A program made the position numbers and the translations under genes. From NCBI GenBank assembly GCA_910586425.1, contig CAJUHL010000006.1:1-56336 (forward strand): a DNA stretch of 56,336 nt. The letters are read 5' to 3'. Below the pieces are notes generated by a model, which had not been told where the DNA came from, made no database searches, and saw nothing but the letters and a program-made list of their open reading frames with translations. Of this stretch, positions 8,330-16,130 are shown in pieces (position 1 is the first letter of the stretch; each line of letters opens with the position of its first letter). Source of the stretch: an uncultured Bacilli bacterium (GTDB lineage Bacteria; Bacillota_I; Bacilli_A; RF39; UBA660).

Positions 8330-9184
8330 TTACTCCTCCGGTTCAGAAGAGGACAAGTTGATATCATAAACATGCCCTGGTTTTCTTTTTTCAGGTGGCA
8401 GTGGGGTAAACACTTTTTCACCCCAATGACGCAACATATATTCTTTCATATTTTTTTGGACAGGCAATTCTGTGTCTTCAAAAGGAACGCGAACAGCTGG
8501 AAACATCTCTGATAAACGATAACGAAGTGGATGTAAAGGACTTCTATAGGTCCATGTCAAATCATCACCTATATATTTGGATTTTTGATTTAAAAATCCA
8601 TACAATTTCGCATTTCCCCGATACCAATACTTCAGAGGGATTGGATTGATATGCATATTTTCAAAAAATATGATAATCGGCATCAGTAAAGAATTCACTA
8701 ATCTTAAAGGTAAATCCATAAGCGTAAATTTAGCCATATGATCATAAATAAATACATCAATGAATATACCATCACAATCCGTACAACGATTTGGTAACAA
8801 TTTATTGACCTCTTTGATATATGTGTTCTTTTTACGTATTTTCATATAAGGCCATGTAACATCATATTTTTTATTTTTTTCAAAACAATGAAACGTATAT
8901 TTATCTTTATCCAAATCTTTTTCTAAAGCCTTGATAAATTTTTTATACTCACTACGCATCATAGCAATATCCATATCATCATCCCATGGAATAAATCCCT
9001 GATAAAGATAGGCACCTATCGTAGAACCACCTGTTAAACAATACTCAATGTTATTTTTTTTACATACTTCATCAATATCCTTCATCATATCCATTAGAGC
9101 AAGTTGCACATCTCTTACCATAATTTTCGTTCCATCTTTTTTTTCTTTTAATAAAAACTCTCCAAAATCTTCACGATTATACAT
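8330..9184 (-). CDS. LicD-family phosphotransferase
   Basis: LicD proteins transfer phosphocholine or a related phospho-group onto teichoic acids or surface glycans. It is 284 aa. The core motif is at about residues 47-75: LTGGSTIGAYLYQG, then FIPWDDDMDIAMMRSEY, with the family's metal-binding DDDMD. A CTDCDGIFIDVFIYD block follows. The ATG at 9184 has GGGAAGTGA upstream and starts 4 bases after the ispD-like stop, so the two are coupled. In-frame codons upstream overlap that gene and are less likely. The acceptor and the transferred group are unknown. Confidence 0.85.
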   Translation of the reverse strand: MYNREDFGEFLLKEKKDGTKIMVRDVQLALMDMMKDIDEVCKKNNIEYCLTGGSTIGAYLYQGFIPWDDDMDIAMMRSEYKKFIKALEKDLDKDKYTFHCFEKNKKYDVTWPYMKIRKKNTYIKEVNKLLPNRCTDCDGIFIDVFIYDHMAKFTLMDLPLRLVNSLLMPIIIFFENMHINPIPLKYWYRGNAKLYGFLNQKSKYIGDDLTWTYRSPLHPLRYRLSEMFPAVRVPFEDTELPVQKNMKEYMLRHWGEKVFTPLPPEKRKPGHVYDINLSSSEPEE

Positions 9185-9188
9185 AGAA

Positions 9189-9899
9189 TCACTTCCCACT
9201 CCCATTCGTTGCAAGTAGCGCTTCAAAAATATCAATGTCAACAGGCGTAGTTATTTTCATATTTCGCTCAGATCCAATGGAAAAATGAATCGTCTCTCCT
9301 AAGCGAATCATTAAATCACAAGTGGCCACTGCCTTCTCAATATGTTGTTTTTCAGCTTGCTCATGTGCCCAAAGTAACTTTCCTAAAGGATAAGTATGTG
9401 GCGTTTGTGTCCTTTTCAAATTATTTCTTTCTAAATAATGGTGAGATGTCTGCTGATCCTCTGTTTCCACAATTACTTCATTGCATGGAATTACCGCAAC
9501 CGCGGACCCCTTTTCACGACAAGTTACAATTGAGTCAGAAATAATCTCCTGTGTAATAAGGGCTCTATTTCCGTCATGTACAAGAACAATATCATCTAAA
9601 CTACAATGTTTTGCAAGTTCATCTAGAGCAAGCTTTATGGATAATTGTCCATTATTTCCTTCTCCGCCAGATACAATCCATTTTGCTTTTGTAATCCCAT
9701 ATTGTTTGACATATGCATCCATAATTTTTTCCCAACCATTTAAGCATGAAATCACAATTGCATCAATATTAGGATGATTCTGAAAAGCTTCCAAAGTATA
9801 TATAATTAATGGTTTATTTTTGATCGGCATAAACTGTTTCGGTACTTCTTGATGCATCCTAGATCCTTTCCCTGCCGCAGTAATTAGCGCTACATTCAT
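9189..9899 (-). CDS. IspD/TarI-like cytidylyltransferase
   Basis: A CTP-dependent sugar-alcohol-phosphate cytidylyltransferase, 236 aa. The nucleotide-binding loop is ITAAGKGSRM at residues 6-15, followed by PKQFMPI. The family's VHDAxRP position reads VHDGNRAL, RTQTPHTY replaces xQTPQ, and the C-terminus has MKITTPVDIDIFEALL. These differences and the coupled licD gene suggest it makes a CDP-activated donor for LicD rather than the isoprenoid intermediate. That is inference; a role as IspD in the MEP pathway cannot be excluded from this window, which holds no other MEP genes. Confidence 0.7.
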   Translation of the reverse strand: MNVALITAAGKGSRMHQEVPKQFMPIKNKPLIIYTLEAFQNHPNIDAIVISCLNGWEKIMDAYVKQYGITKAKWIVSGGEGNNGQLSIKLALDELAKHCSLDDIVLVHDGNRALITQEIISDSIVTCREKGSAVAVIPCNEVIVETEDQQTSHHYLERNNLKRTQTPHTYPLGKLLWAHEQAEKQHIEKAVATCDLMIRLGETIHFSIGSERNMKITTPVDIDIFEALLATNGSGK

Positions 9900-9942
9900 A
9901 ATAACTCCCTCACTTTTTATATAATAAGTATAACATATATTT

Positions 9943-9975
9943 AAAAAAATAAAAAGTAAGATAGTCTCTTACTTT
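9943..9975 (-). terminator. Terminator of the rpsF-ssb-rpsR operon
   Basis: On the minus strand a 9-bp stem (AAAGTAAGA at 9975-9967, partner 9961-9953) begins at the rpsR stop codon, has a 5-base loop and is followed by a T-rich tract (TTTATTTTTTT). Confidence 0.8.
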
Positions 9976-10187
9976 ACAAATGGTATTAATGCCATGAAAC
10001 GAGCTTTTTTTACTTCATTCGCAATATGTCTTTGATGTTTAGAACAAGCACCAGTGATTCTTCTTGGTAAGATTTTACCTTTATCTCCACTGATGTATTT
10101 TCTTATAATTTCTGCATCTTTATAGTCTACTGATTTTCCAGCACACATTTGACATATTTTTTTCTTTTTTCTATAAAATTCTGCCAT
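9969..10187 (-). CDS. rpsR: 30S ribosomal protein S18
   Basis: Small-subunit platform protein that works as a heterodimer with S6. It is 72 aa with the signature KILPRRITGACSKHQRHIA. The N-terminus includes CQMC and a third Cys in GACSKH, so it may be a zinc-binding form. It is the last gene of the rpsF-ssb-rpsR operon, 13 bases after ssb. Confidence 0.97.
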   Translation of the reverse strand: MAEFYRKKKKICQMCAGKSVDYKDAEIIRKYISGDKGKILPRRITGACSKHQRHIANEVKKARFMALIPFVK

Positions 10188-10200
10188 TGTTATCCTCCTT

Positions 10201-10692
10201 TTAGTCTAGGAAGTCATCATCAATAGAAACACTATCTCCAAAGTCAGCAAATGGATCATTTTCTACACTAACATCATTTGTTGGTATATTTTGATAATCA
10301 TAAGGACTTACACTATCTGATGGTCCTTGATTTCCATAGTTATTTTCTCCGCTTGCATTATATGCAGCTCTTTGTGCTTTGCTCTCAATAAAGTGGAATT
10401 GATCTAACACAACATCTGTTGTATATCTTTTATTTCCATCTTTATCATCATAACTTCCTGTTTGCAATCTACCTTCGATTGCAATTTGATTTCCTTTGTC
10501 AAAATAATTACATACTGTTTCTGCTTGTTTTCTCCAAGCCACAATATTAATAAAATCGGTTTCTCTTTGTCCATCTTGATTACTGAAAGCTCTATTTACC
10601 GCAATCGAAAATCTAGTAAATGGTACATTAGATGGTGTATATCTTAATTCTGGTTTTGCAGTAAATCTCCCAATTAACATTACTCGGTTCAT
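10201..10692 (-). CDS. ssb: Single-stranded DNA-binding protein
   Basis: Binds and protects ssDNA in replication and repair. It is 163 aa. The N-terminal OB domain (residues 1-105) starts MNRVMLIGRFTAKPELRYT and has the ...RQAETVCNYFDKGNQIAIEG block, followed by a flexible linker and an acidic tail. Most bacterial SSBs end in DDDLPF or DDDIPF, the docking tip for repair partners; this one ends SIDDDFLD, without the usual Pro-Phe. It lies in the standard rpsF-ssb-rpsR operon. Confidence 0.96.
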   Translation of the reverse strand: MNRVMLIGRFTAKPELRYTPSNVPFTRFSIAVNRAFSNQDGQRETDFINIVAWRKQAETVCNYFDKGNQIAIEGRLQTGSYDDKDGNKRYTTDVVLDQFHFIESKAQRAAYNASGENNYGNQGPSDSVSPYDYQNIPTNDVSVENDPFADFGDSVSIDDDFLD

Positions 10693-10705
10693 ATAATACC
10701 TCTCT

Positions 10706-10996
10706 TTATTTCTCTAGTTTTGTAATGAGATGGCGTACAACATCATTACTGATCAAAGCCAAACGATCGAATTCTTTGATTGCTTTATCATCAGCTGCTT
10801 CTATTTCATATATATAATAGTATCCACTTTTGAATTTTTTAATTTCATAAGCTAATTCTCTTTGACCCATATCTTTTTGTTCTGTTATCGTAGCACCATT
10901 ATCAGTTAATGTTTTTCCGAAATTTCCAATCACTTTTTTAATTTCATCTTCACTTAACGTTGGTCTTACAATAAACATAATTTCATAATTGTTCAT
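10706..10996 (-). CDS. rpsF: 30S ribosomal protein S6
   Basis: Partner of S18 on the small-subunit platform. It is 96 aa, starting MNNYEIMFIVRPTLSEDEI with the usual RELAYEIKKFKSGYYYIYE. The ATG at 10996 has GGAGGTG upstream; an in-frame start 14 codons earlier lies inside the leader and is rejected. First gene of rpsF-ssb-rpsR; the leader carries an S6:S18-type element. Confidence 0.96.
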   Translation of the reverse strand: MNNYEIMFIVRPTLSEDEIKKVIGNFGKTLTDNGATITEQKDMGQRELAYEIKKFKSGYYYIYEIEAADDKAIKEFDRLALISNDVVRHLITKLEK

Positions 10997-11012
10997 TCTT
11001 GCACCTCCTTTT

Positions 11013-11040
11013 GGTCTTATCGGCTTCTTTTGAAGCAAGG
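11013..11040 (-). promoter_or_regulatory. Candidate S6:S18 ribosomal-protein leader motif
   Basis: The rpsF leader has a hairpin GCTTC-AAAA-GAAGC (11036-11023 on the minus strand), followed at once by CGAT and then AAG, which can pair with CTT before the hairpin. This leaves a bulged CCG on the 3' side between two stems. That matches the described S6:S18 autoregulatory motif, in which the CCG is bound by the S6-S18 complex. The lower stem is short (3 bp). Confidence 0.6.
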
Positions 11041-11062
11041 AGTAAATTCATACTCGCTTTAG

Positions 11063-11091
11063 ATTATAACAAAAAAGCTTTTTGAAGTAAA
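11063..11091 (-). promoter_or_regulatory. Promoter of rpsF-ssb-rpsR
   Basis: Minus strand: -35 TTTACT (11091-11086), 17-base spacer, -10 TATAAT (11068-11063), about 25 bases upstream of the S6:S18 motif. Confidence 0.65.
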
Positions 11092-11128
11092 GCCTTTTCT
11101 AATAAATATTATGTTTTTCAAAATGACA

Positions 11129-11773
11129 TTATACATTATTGCTTTTTGTTTTCGTTTTTTCATCTGGATAAGTGATGGATGGAATTTCATTTGGATATAA
11201 AATTGGTGAATTTACTGCTGCAGTTTCTTTTTCAAACTGAATCAATAATTCTCGATATTCTTTTAATTGCTCTATCGATTTTTCCACTTTATTTACCATA
11301 TCATCACTAGAACTACATAGTAAGAAACAACGATATAAAATCAACTTATCCTTTAAATTCTGCATTGTTTCTTCATCTTTTCTAATTTTATCTTCTAAAG
11401 ACAAAATAGATTGTTTTATTTCTCTATTACTTTTGTGCAGCCACTCGGATTTATCTGGATATATTTTTGTAAATTGTTCCCTAGAATTTACATGACGAAT
11501 AGATTTTTTTGCCAATACAAAAGACGCACCAAATATCAGAAATGTAAGTATGGATTTTTGAAATAACACTAAACTCATCGTCATCATACCCATGATGCCA
11601 ACTAGTTTTACTGTACAACGACGCTCTTCGCGGAACACATTACGCGCGATATACGCAAATCCCAAATCTTCACGAGCTTTATTTAAATGGTTCTCTGTTA
11701 TATCCTTTATTTTCAAACTAACATCTGCAAAGTATTTAGATCGTTTTATATAATATTCCTTTGATTGATTCAT
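11129..11773 (-). CDS. Hypothetical protein with a membrane segment and coiled coil
   Basis: Not recognised. It is 214 aa. A charged N-terminus (residues 1-52) is followed by two close hydrophobic stretches at about 56-70 and 73-88. The second half is lysine/glutamate-rich and helical (about 105-185), likely coiled coil, and the C-terminus is proline-rich (SPILYPNEIPSITYPDEK). ATG at 11773 with AAGGGGG upstream. It stands alone between the rpsF promoter and the Bax-inhibitor gene. A membrane-anchored cytoplasmic coiled-coil protein is the best description. Confidence 0.6.
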   Translation of the reverse strand: MNQSKEYYIKRSKYFADVSLKIKDITENHLNKAREDLGFAYIARNVFREERRCTVKLVGIMGMMTMSLVLFQKSILTFLIFGASFVLAKKSIRHVNSREQFTKIYPDKSEWLHKSNREIKQSILSLEDKIRKDEETMQNLKDKLILYRCFLLCSSSDDMVNKVEKSIEQLKEYRELLIQFEKETAAVNSPILYPNEIPSITYPDEKTKTKSNNV

Positions 11774-11850
11774 AAATATCCCCCTTTTTTAAATTGTATC
11801 CTATTATAGTATAAATTTTAAATTTGTCAAATAAAAAAGGAGTAAATCTC

Positions 11851-12498
11851 CTAATCATTTGATTTTCCAAATAATCTTAATAAGTCTAAAAAGATATTAA
11901 TAAAATCTAAATACAATTCTAATGCTCCAATAATCGCTAAATTATCTTCCTTTTCAAAATTGTAACTTAATACCTTAATTTTTTGGATATCATAAGCTGT
12001 AAATCCCAAAAAGACCAGTACACTAATACAAGAAATTACCATATCAAATGTTTCACTACCAATAAAATAATTGACAATAATACAAATGATAATTCCAATT
12101 AAAGCCATCAATAAAAACGTACTAATTTCGGTCAAATCTAACTTCGTAAAATGCCCAAATATCGCAAATAATCCAAACAAGATGGCTGATATTAAAAAGA
12201 CAAACATAATTGATTCTAACTCAAATGCAACAAAAATAGATGCGAATGTTAAACCTGTTACAAAAGAATATAACAAAAACATAATTTTAGCCGTCATTGG
12301 ATTCATTTTACGTACTCGTGCAGACAGCACAACCACTAAAACAAATTCTGCAATGATTAAGAAAAAATACATTCCATTGGAAAAAATATTATATAACATA
12401 TTTTCTTGTGTAGAAACATAATACCCCGTTCCAAATGTGACAACAAGACCTAAAAACATCCATAAAAACACCTTTGACATTACTTTACTAATTTCCAT
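11851..12498 (-). CDS. Bax inhibitor-1 family membrane protein (YetJ/YbhL-like)
   Basis: A predicted seven-helix membrane protein of the TMBIM family; B. subtilis YetJ is a pH-sensitive calcium leak channel. It is 215 aa with hydrophobic segments throughout. The family C-terminal block includes FTAYDIQKIK (about 169-178) and ALELYLDFINIFLDLLRLFG (about 193-212). The aspartates in both blocks are the type used in the calcium pore. ATG at 12498 with AAGGAGG; it overlaps the upstream gene by 11 bases. Confidence 0.88.
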   Translation of the reverse strand: MEISKVMSKVFLWMFLGLVVTFGTGYYVSTQENMLYNIFSNGMYFFLIIAEFVLVVVLSARVRKMNPMTAKIMFLLYSFVTGLTFASIFVAFELESIMFVFLISAILFGLFAIFGHFTKLDLTEISTFLLMALIGIIICIIVNYFIGSETFDMVISCISVLVFLGFTAYDIQKIKVLSYNFEKEDNLAIIGALELYLDFINIFLDLLRLFGKSND

Positions 12499-13225
12499 GT
12501 CGATCCTCCTTATTTTTAATATATACAGGAATATACAAAATCATTACAACTGTAATTCCTACTAACTCTAATATGGGCACAGGACTCACCTTACGAAGAA
12601 TTGGAAACAAAGTATATATATGTGCAGGTAATTCATTTGACATAATATAATTTGTTCCAAATATATAATTGACAATCATCATCGTAATAAAAATGACATT
12701 TGCCCATATGTATGTCCAAAATACATCATTCAAGCCAATGGTATGATCATCCATATACAAAATAAAATAACTAAATATCATTAGCAAATGATGACTAATA
12801 AAATATTGATAAAATACAAAATAATCGAAACTACTTACCAAATTTGGATAAATCACTGCTGGCAATGGGCCTATAAAAGTAAGAAAAAATACAATATGAT
12901 AGAGTTTTTTGCTTTTCGTAAGCAAATATACCATAAATAAATTCCCAGCAATAAAACAAAAATGTAGTGGCAAGTGAACTCTAACATCATATACTCCATA
13001 ATAAATGTAGCTACCGTAATAAATAAGCATATTACTAATTAAAATGATAAACATAATATATCTTATTTTCTTTTTATGGATGTCATTGATATGTCGAATT
13101 CGATGACGATATTTATAAATCATCAAAAGTGCAATCAAAAGTACAGCTAAACAACCAAAATGTATACTACCAAATAATTGAAAAGGAATCCCTGGTTTTT
13201 CGTCTAGAAAAAATTCCCTTAACAT
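12488..13225 (-). CDS. TIGR02206/YwaF family integral membrane protein
   Basis: It is 245 aa with about seven hydrophobic segments. Features of the TIGR02206 (YwaF-like) family are FGSIHFGCLAVLLIALL near the N-terminus, LPLHFCFIAGNLFMVYLL at about 84-101 and SHHLLMIFSYFILYMDD at about 145-161. The function of the family is unknown. Its start is only 3 bases after the ychF stop and lacks a clear ribosome binding site, so translation probably depends on coupling to ychF. Confidence 0.75.
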   Translation of the reverse strand: MLREFFLDEKPGIPFQLFGSIHFGCLAVLLIALLMIYKYRHRIRHINDIHKKKIRYIMFIILISNMLIYYGSYIYYGVYDVRVHLPLHFCFIAGNLFMVYLLTKSKKLYHIVFFLTFIGPLPAVIYPNLVSSFDYFVFYQYFISHHLLMIFSYFILYMDDHTIGLNDVFWTYIWANVIFITMMIVNYIFGTNYIMSNELPAHIYTLFPILRKVSPVPILELVGITVVMILYIPVYIKNKEDRHGN

Positions 13226-13228
13226 ATT

Positions 13229-14326
13229 CTATACATTGAAACGGAAGTGACAAATGTCTCCGTCATTCATAATATATTCCTTTCCTTCCAATCGCATACG
13301 TCCCGCTTCTTTCACCTTTACTTCTGATTCATATTTTTCCAAATCCTCATAACTCATTACTTCTGCTCGAATAAACCCACGCTCAAAATCACTATGAATA
13401 ATTCCCGCACATTCAGGTGCTTTCATCCCTTTACGAAATGTCCATGCACGGCATTCATCAGACCCAGCTGTAAAATAAGTCGCAAGTCCTAATAATGAAT
13501 AAGTCGCATGAATTAATTGATCCAAACCACTTTCAATAATCCCTAAATCATTTAAAAATGCCATTTTATCTTCTTCATTCAATTCTGCCAATTCTGATTC
13601 CATTTGTGCACAAACTACAATAACCTGTGCATTATCTTGTTTCGCATAGGCTCTCACTTCACCTACATAAGTATTCTCTTCTAATAAATCTTCCGCACTT
13701 ACATTGGCCATATAAATAATAGGCTTTAACGTAAGTAGATGGAATGGTTTGATGAATTTGAGCTCTTCTTCATCAAATGCAACTTGTCTTAAAGGAATAT
13801 TTTGTTCTAAATTTTCCTTTATCTTTGTAAGTAAATCTACTTCAAATTTGGTTTCTTTATCTTTTGTCATTGCAGCTTTTTTTCCAATACGAGAAAGTCT
13901 AGTTTCCACTATTTCCAAATCTGCAAGCATCAATTCCACATTGATAATTTCAATATCTCGTAATGGGTCTACATCCCCTTCTACGTGGATAATATTTTTG
14001 TCATTAAAACAACGCACTACTTCACAAATCGCATCTACTTCACGAATATGACTCAAAAATTGATTACCCAAACCTTCTCCAGTCGATGCTCCTTTTACTA
14101 ATCCAGCAATATCTGTAAATTCAAAAGTAGTAGGTATCATTTTTTCCGGATGATACAAATTTTCTAAAAATTCAAGTCGCTTATCTGGAACAGTAACCAC
14201 TCCTACATTTGGATCAATGGTTGCGAATGGATAATTGGCAGCTAATATATTTTTCTTGGTAATAGCGTTAAATAAAGTCGATTTCCCTACATTTGGTAGA
14301 CCAACAATCCCTGCAGTTAAACTCAT
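13229..14326 (-). CDS. ychF: Ribosome-binding ATPase YchF (Obg family)
   Basis: A ribosome-associated P-loop ATPase involved in stress response and translation quality control. It is 365 aa, the family norm. Walker A is GLPNVGKST (residues 8-16); DIAGLVKGAS is switch II-like; the C-terminal TGS domain has the block TFRKGMKAPECAGIIHSDFE and ends HFRFNV. The ATG at 14326 follows GAGGTGATTGT. A TATAAT at 14354-14349 is a likely -10. Confidence 0.97.
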   Translation of the reverse strand: MSLTAGIVGLPNVGKSTLFNAITKKNILAANYPFATIDPNVGVVTVPDKRLEFLENLYHPEKMIPTTFEFTDIAGLVKGASTGEGLGNQFLSHIREVDAICEVVRCFNDKNIIHVEGDVDPLRDIEIINVELMLADLEIVETRLSRIGKKAAMTKDKETKFEVDLLTKIKENLEQNIPLRQVAFDEEELKFIKPFHLLTLKPIIYMANVSAEDLLEENTYVGEVRAYAKQDNAQVIVVCAQMESELAELNEEDKMAFLNDLGIIESGLDQLIHATYSLLGLATYFTAGSDECRAWTFRKGMKAPECAGIIHSDFERGFIRAEVMSYEDLEKYESEVKVKEAGRMRLEGKEYIMNDGDICHFRFNV

Positions 14327-14367
14327 ACAATCACCTCATTTCCTCTTCATTATACCATCTTTCTAAT

Positions 14368-14398
14368 GAAAAAAAAAGAATGTTATAACAACACTCTT
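14368..14398 (-). terminator. Terminator after the AbgT-type transporter
   Basis: A 9-bp stem including one G-U pair (AAGAGTGTT at 14398-14390 with 14384-14376) on the minus strand, with a 5-base loop, followed by a run of eight or nine T. It starts at the transporter's stop codon. Confidence 0.8.
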
Positions 14399-15923
14399 AT
14401 AAAGTAATATAGGTACCAATTCCAATTGGAATTCCAATGACATACCATAGTATAATTAACAGTAACCAAATGCCTGCAATCATTATAATACAAGGTAAAA
14501 TAAGTTTTAATGTACCAAATACACTAATTTGATGATTCTCATCTGTCCTATATTTTTCTAAAAAAGCAAGCATAATGATAAAGTAAATAAACATAGGTGT
14601 GATAGATTTCCCAATACCATCTGCAATTTTGAAAATAAACTGTGTAAAGCCTGGGGTAATATTAGAACGCATAAAAAGCGGTATTACAGTAGGATAAAGT
14701 AAATTCCATTTCTGCATGGTTCCTGGTAACAAAATACTCATCAATATCACAACAATAAAGAAAACAACAATCAATATAATCCCCGAAAATTGTAATCCAT
14801 TTAAGAATTCTGTTAACCGACAAGCAACCACAGTTCCTAAATTAGACCAATCCAATATTGCGAACATCTGTGAGGCAAAAAAGGTAATTACAAATAAAAA
14901 GCCCAAACCTTCAAAATTTTTGGATAAGCCCAAACTAAATTCACTACCGTTTTTAATATTTCCAGATACCTTTCCATATATATATCCAAATATTATAAAT
15001 AAAAAGGTAATAATAAGAACTAACCCATTTCCAAAAGGGGAATTTGTTCCCAATAATTGATCCATATATCGTTGTGCACTATGATCCAACAAAATTCCAG
15101 ATAAAGGTGACTTCAATGGTAAAATCATGTAAATAATAAACACAATGTAACAAAGTCCAAATCCCAAAGAAGCTACCATTGCTTTTTTGGAAACATTAAG
15201 TTCCTCTTCTTCCACTGTGTGCCGAACTGCTAATTTTGGTACCAAAAATTTGTCAATCACAAAAGTAGATAACAAGGAAACCACAATGGTCGAAATAATC
15301 ATAATATACAAATTAGAAAATAAGCTATATTTATAATTGGGATCCACTGTTAATTGTGCAGAATCTTGTGATAACATCCCAATCAAATGGTCATTATAAT
15401 TAAAAATTATGCCTGTTCCATATCCTAAAGTAATTCCTAAATATAAAGTCAAAATTCCTAACACTGGATTTTTTCCAATATATTTATACATAACACCAAT
15501 CAATGGAGTTAAAAAGATATAACTATAATCCCCCATGACTGTACTAATCATTCCCATTAAAATAGTAATATAAATCACAAGATTTAATTTCACTTTACGA
15601 AGTGGCCCAAATAAAACTTTTAAAAAACCACTTTTTTCACAAATACCAATTCCAATCAAAGAAATGATTAAATAAACAAGAGGTTCTAATAATTTAAAAT
15701 TAGAAACAGCATTTCCAATCATAAAGCGAAAACCATCAACACTCAATACATTTTTAACTGTTACCAAAGAAGATTCCAAAGTACCATTGGCAATTGTCGT
15801 TTGCGATCCTTCAATTTCTAGAGTCGAAAATAGGAAACTTAACAATACAATCACAAGTGTCATTAATCCAATGACAAGAACAGGGCCTTTTTTTCGATCT
15901 TTTTTTTCTTTATTTCTAGCCAT
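14397..15923 (-). CDS. AbgT family transporter
   Basis: Putative p-aminobenzoyl-glutamate uptake or sulfonamide-efflux type carrier. It is 508 aa with more than ten hydrophobic segments. The family's SLIGIGICEKSGFLK (about residue 90) and GYGTGIIFNYNDH are present, as is the late segment LLPGTMQKWNLLYPTVIPLF. The ATG at 15923 (MARNKEKK) has AGGAGGTATT; an in-frame codon upstream overlaps the DUF951 gene and is rejected. It starts 9 bases after that gene, in the parA-parB transcript. Its substrate is not known. Confidence 0.88.
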   Translation of the reverse strand: MARNKEKKDRKKGPVLVIGLMTLVIVLLSFLFSTLEIEGSQTTIANGTLESSLVTVKNVLSVDGFRFMIGNAVSNFKLLEPLVYLIISLIGIGICEKSGFLKVLFGPLRKVKLNLVIYITILMGMISTVMGDYSYIFLTPLIGVMYKYIGKNPVLGILTLYLGITLGYGTGIIFNYNDHLIGMLSQDSAQLTVDPNYKYSLFSNLYIMIISTIVVSLLSTFVIDKFLVPKLAVRHTVEEEELNVSKKAMVASLGFGLCYIVFIIYMILPLKSPLSGILLDHSAQRYMDQLLGTNSPFGNGLVLIITFLFIIFGYIYGKVSGNIKNGSEFSLGLSKNFEGLGFLFVITFFASQMFAILDWSNLGTVVACRLTEFLNGLQFSGIILIVVFFIVVILMSILLPGTMQKWNLLYPTVIPLFMRSNITPGFTQFIFKIADGIGKSITPMFIYFIIMLAFLEKYRTDENHQISVFGTLKLILPCIIMIAGIWLLLIILWYVIGIPIGIGTYITL

Positions 15924-15931
15924 AATACCTC

Positions 15932-16114
15932 CTAATAGGTAGTTACCTTTTTCAACTTTTTGTTGAATTCTATTCGTGGAATCATCACGCTTCTCCCACA
16001 TTTTACACATTTAATTTTGATATCTGCACCTACGCGAATGATTTCCCATTCATTGGTTCCACATGGATGCGGTTTTTTCATAATTACAATACTACCCAAT
16101 TTATAATCTTGCAT
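15932..16114 (-). CDS. DUF951 family protein
   Basis: A small protein of unknown function found beside parB, mscS or ychF in many Firmicutes. It is 60 aa. The signature is MKKPHPCGTNEWEIIRVGAD followed by IKIKCVKCGRSVMIPR; the Cys in HPCG and the CxxC pair suggest metal binding. The ATG at 16114 (MQDYKLGS) has AGGGGG at good spacing. It lies 16 bases after parB, the usual neighbourhood. Confidence 0.9.
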   Translation of the reverse strand: MQDYKLGSIVIMKKPHPCGTNEWEIIRVGADIKIKCVKCGRSVMIPRIEFNKKLKKVTTY

Positions 16115-16130
16115 CAATTGGCCCCCTTGT

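Noticed and set aside
8173..8421. 82-codon version of the small membrane protein
   Set aside because: The upstream part is out of frame within licD; the internal ATG at 8328 has an ideal GGAGGAG site.
8216..8512. Plus-strand open frame antisense to licD
   Set aside because: Shadow of the LicD coding sequence.
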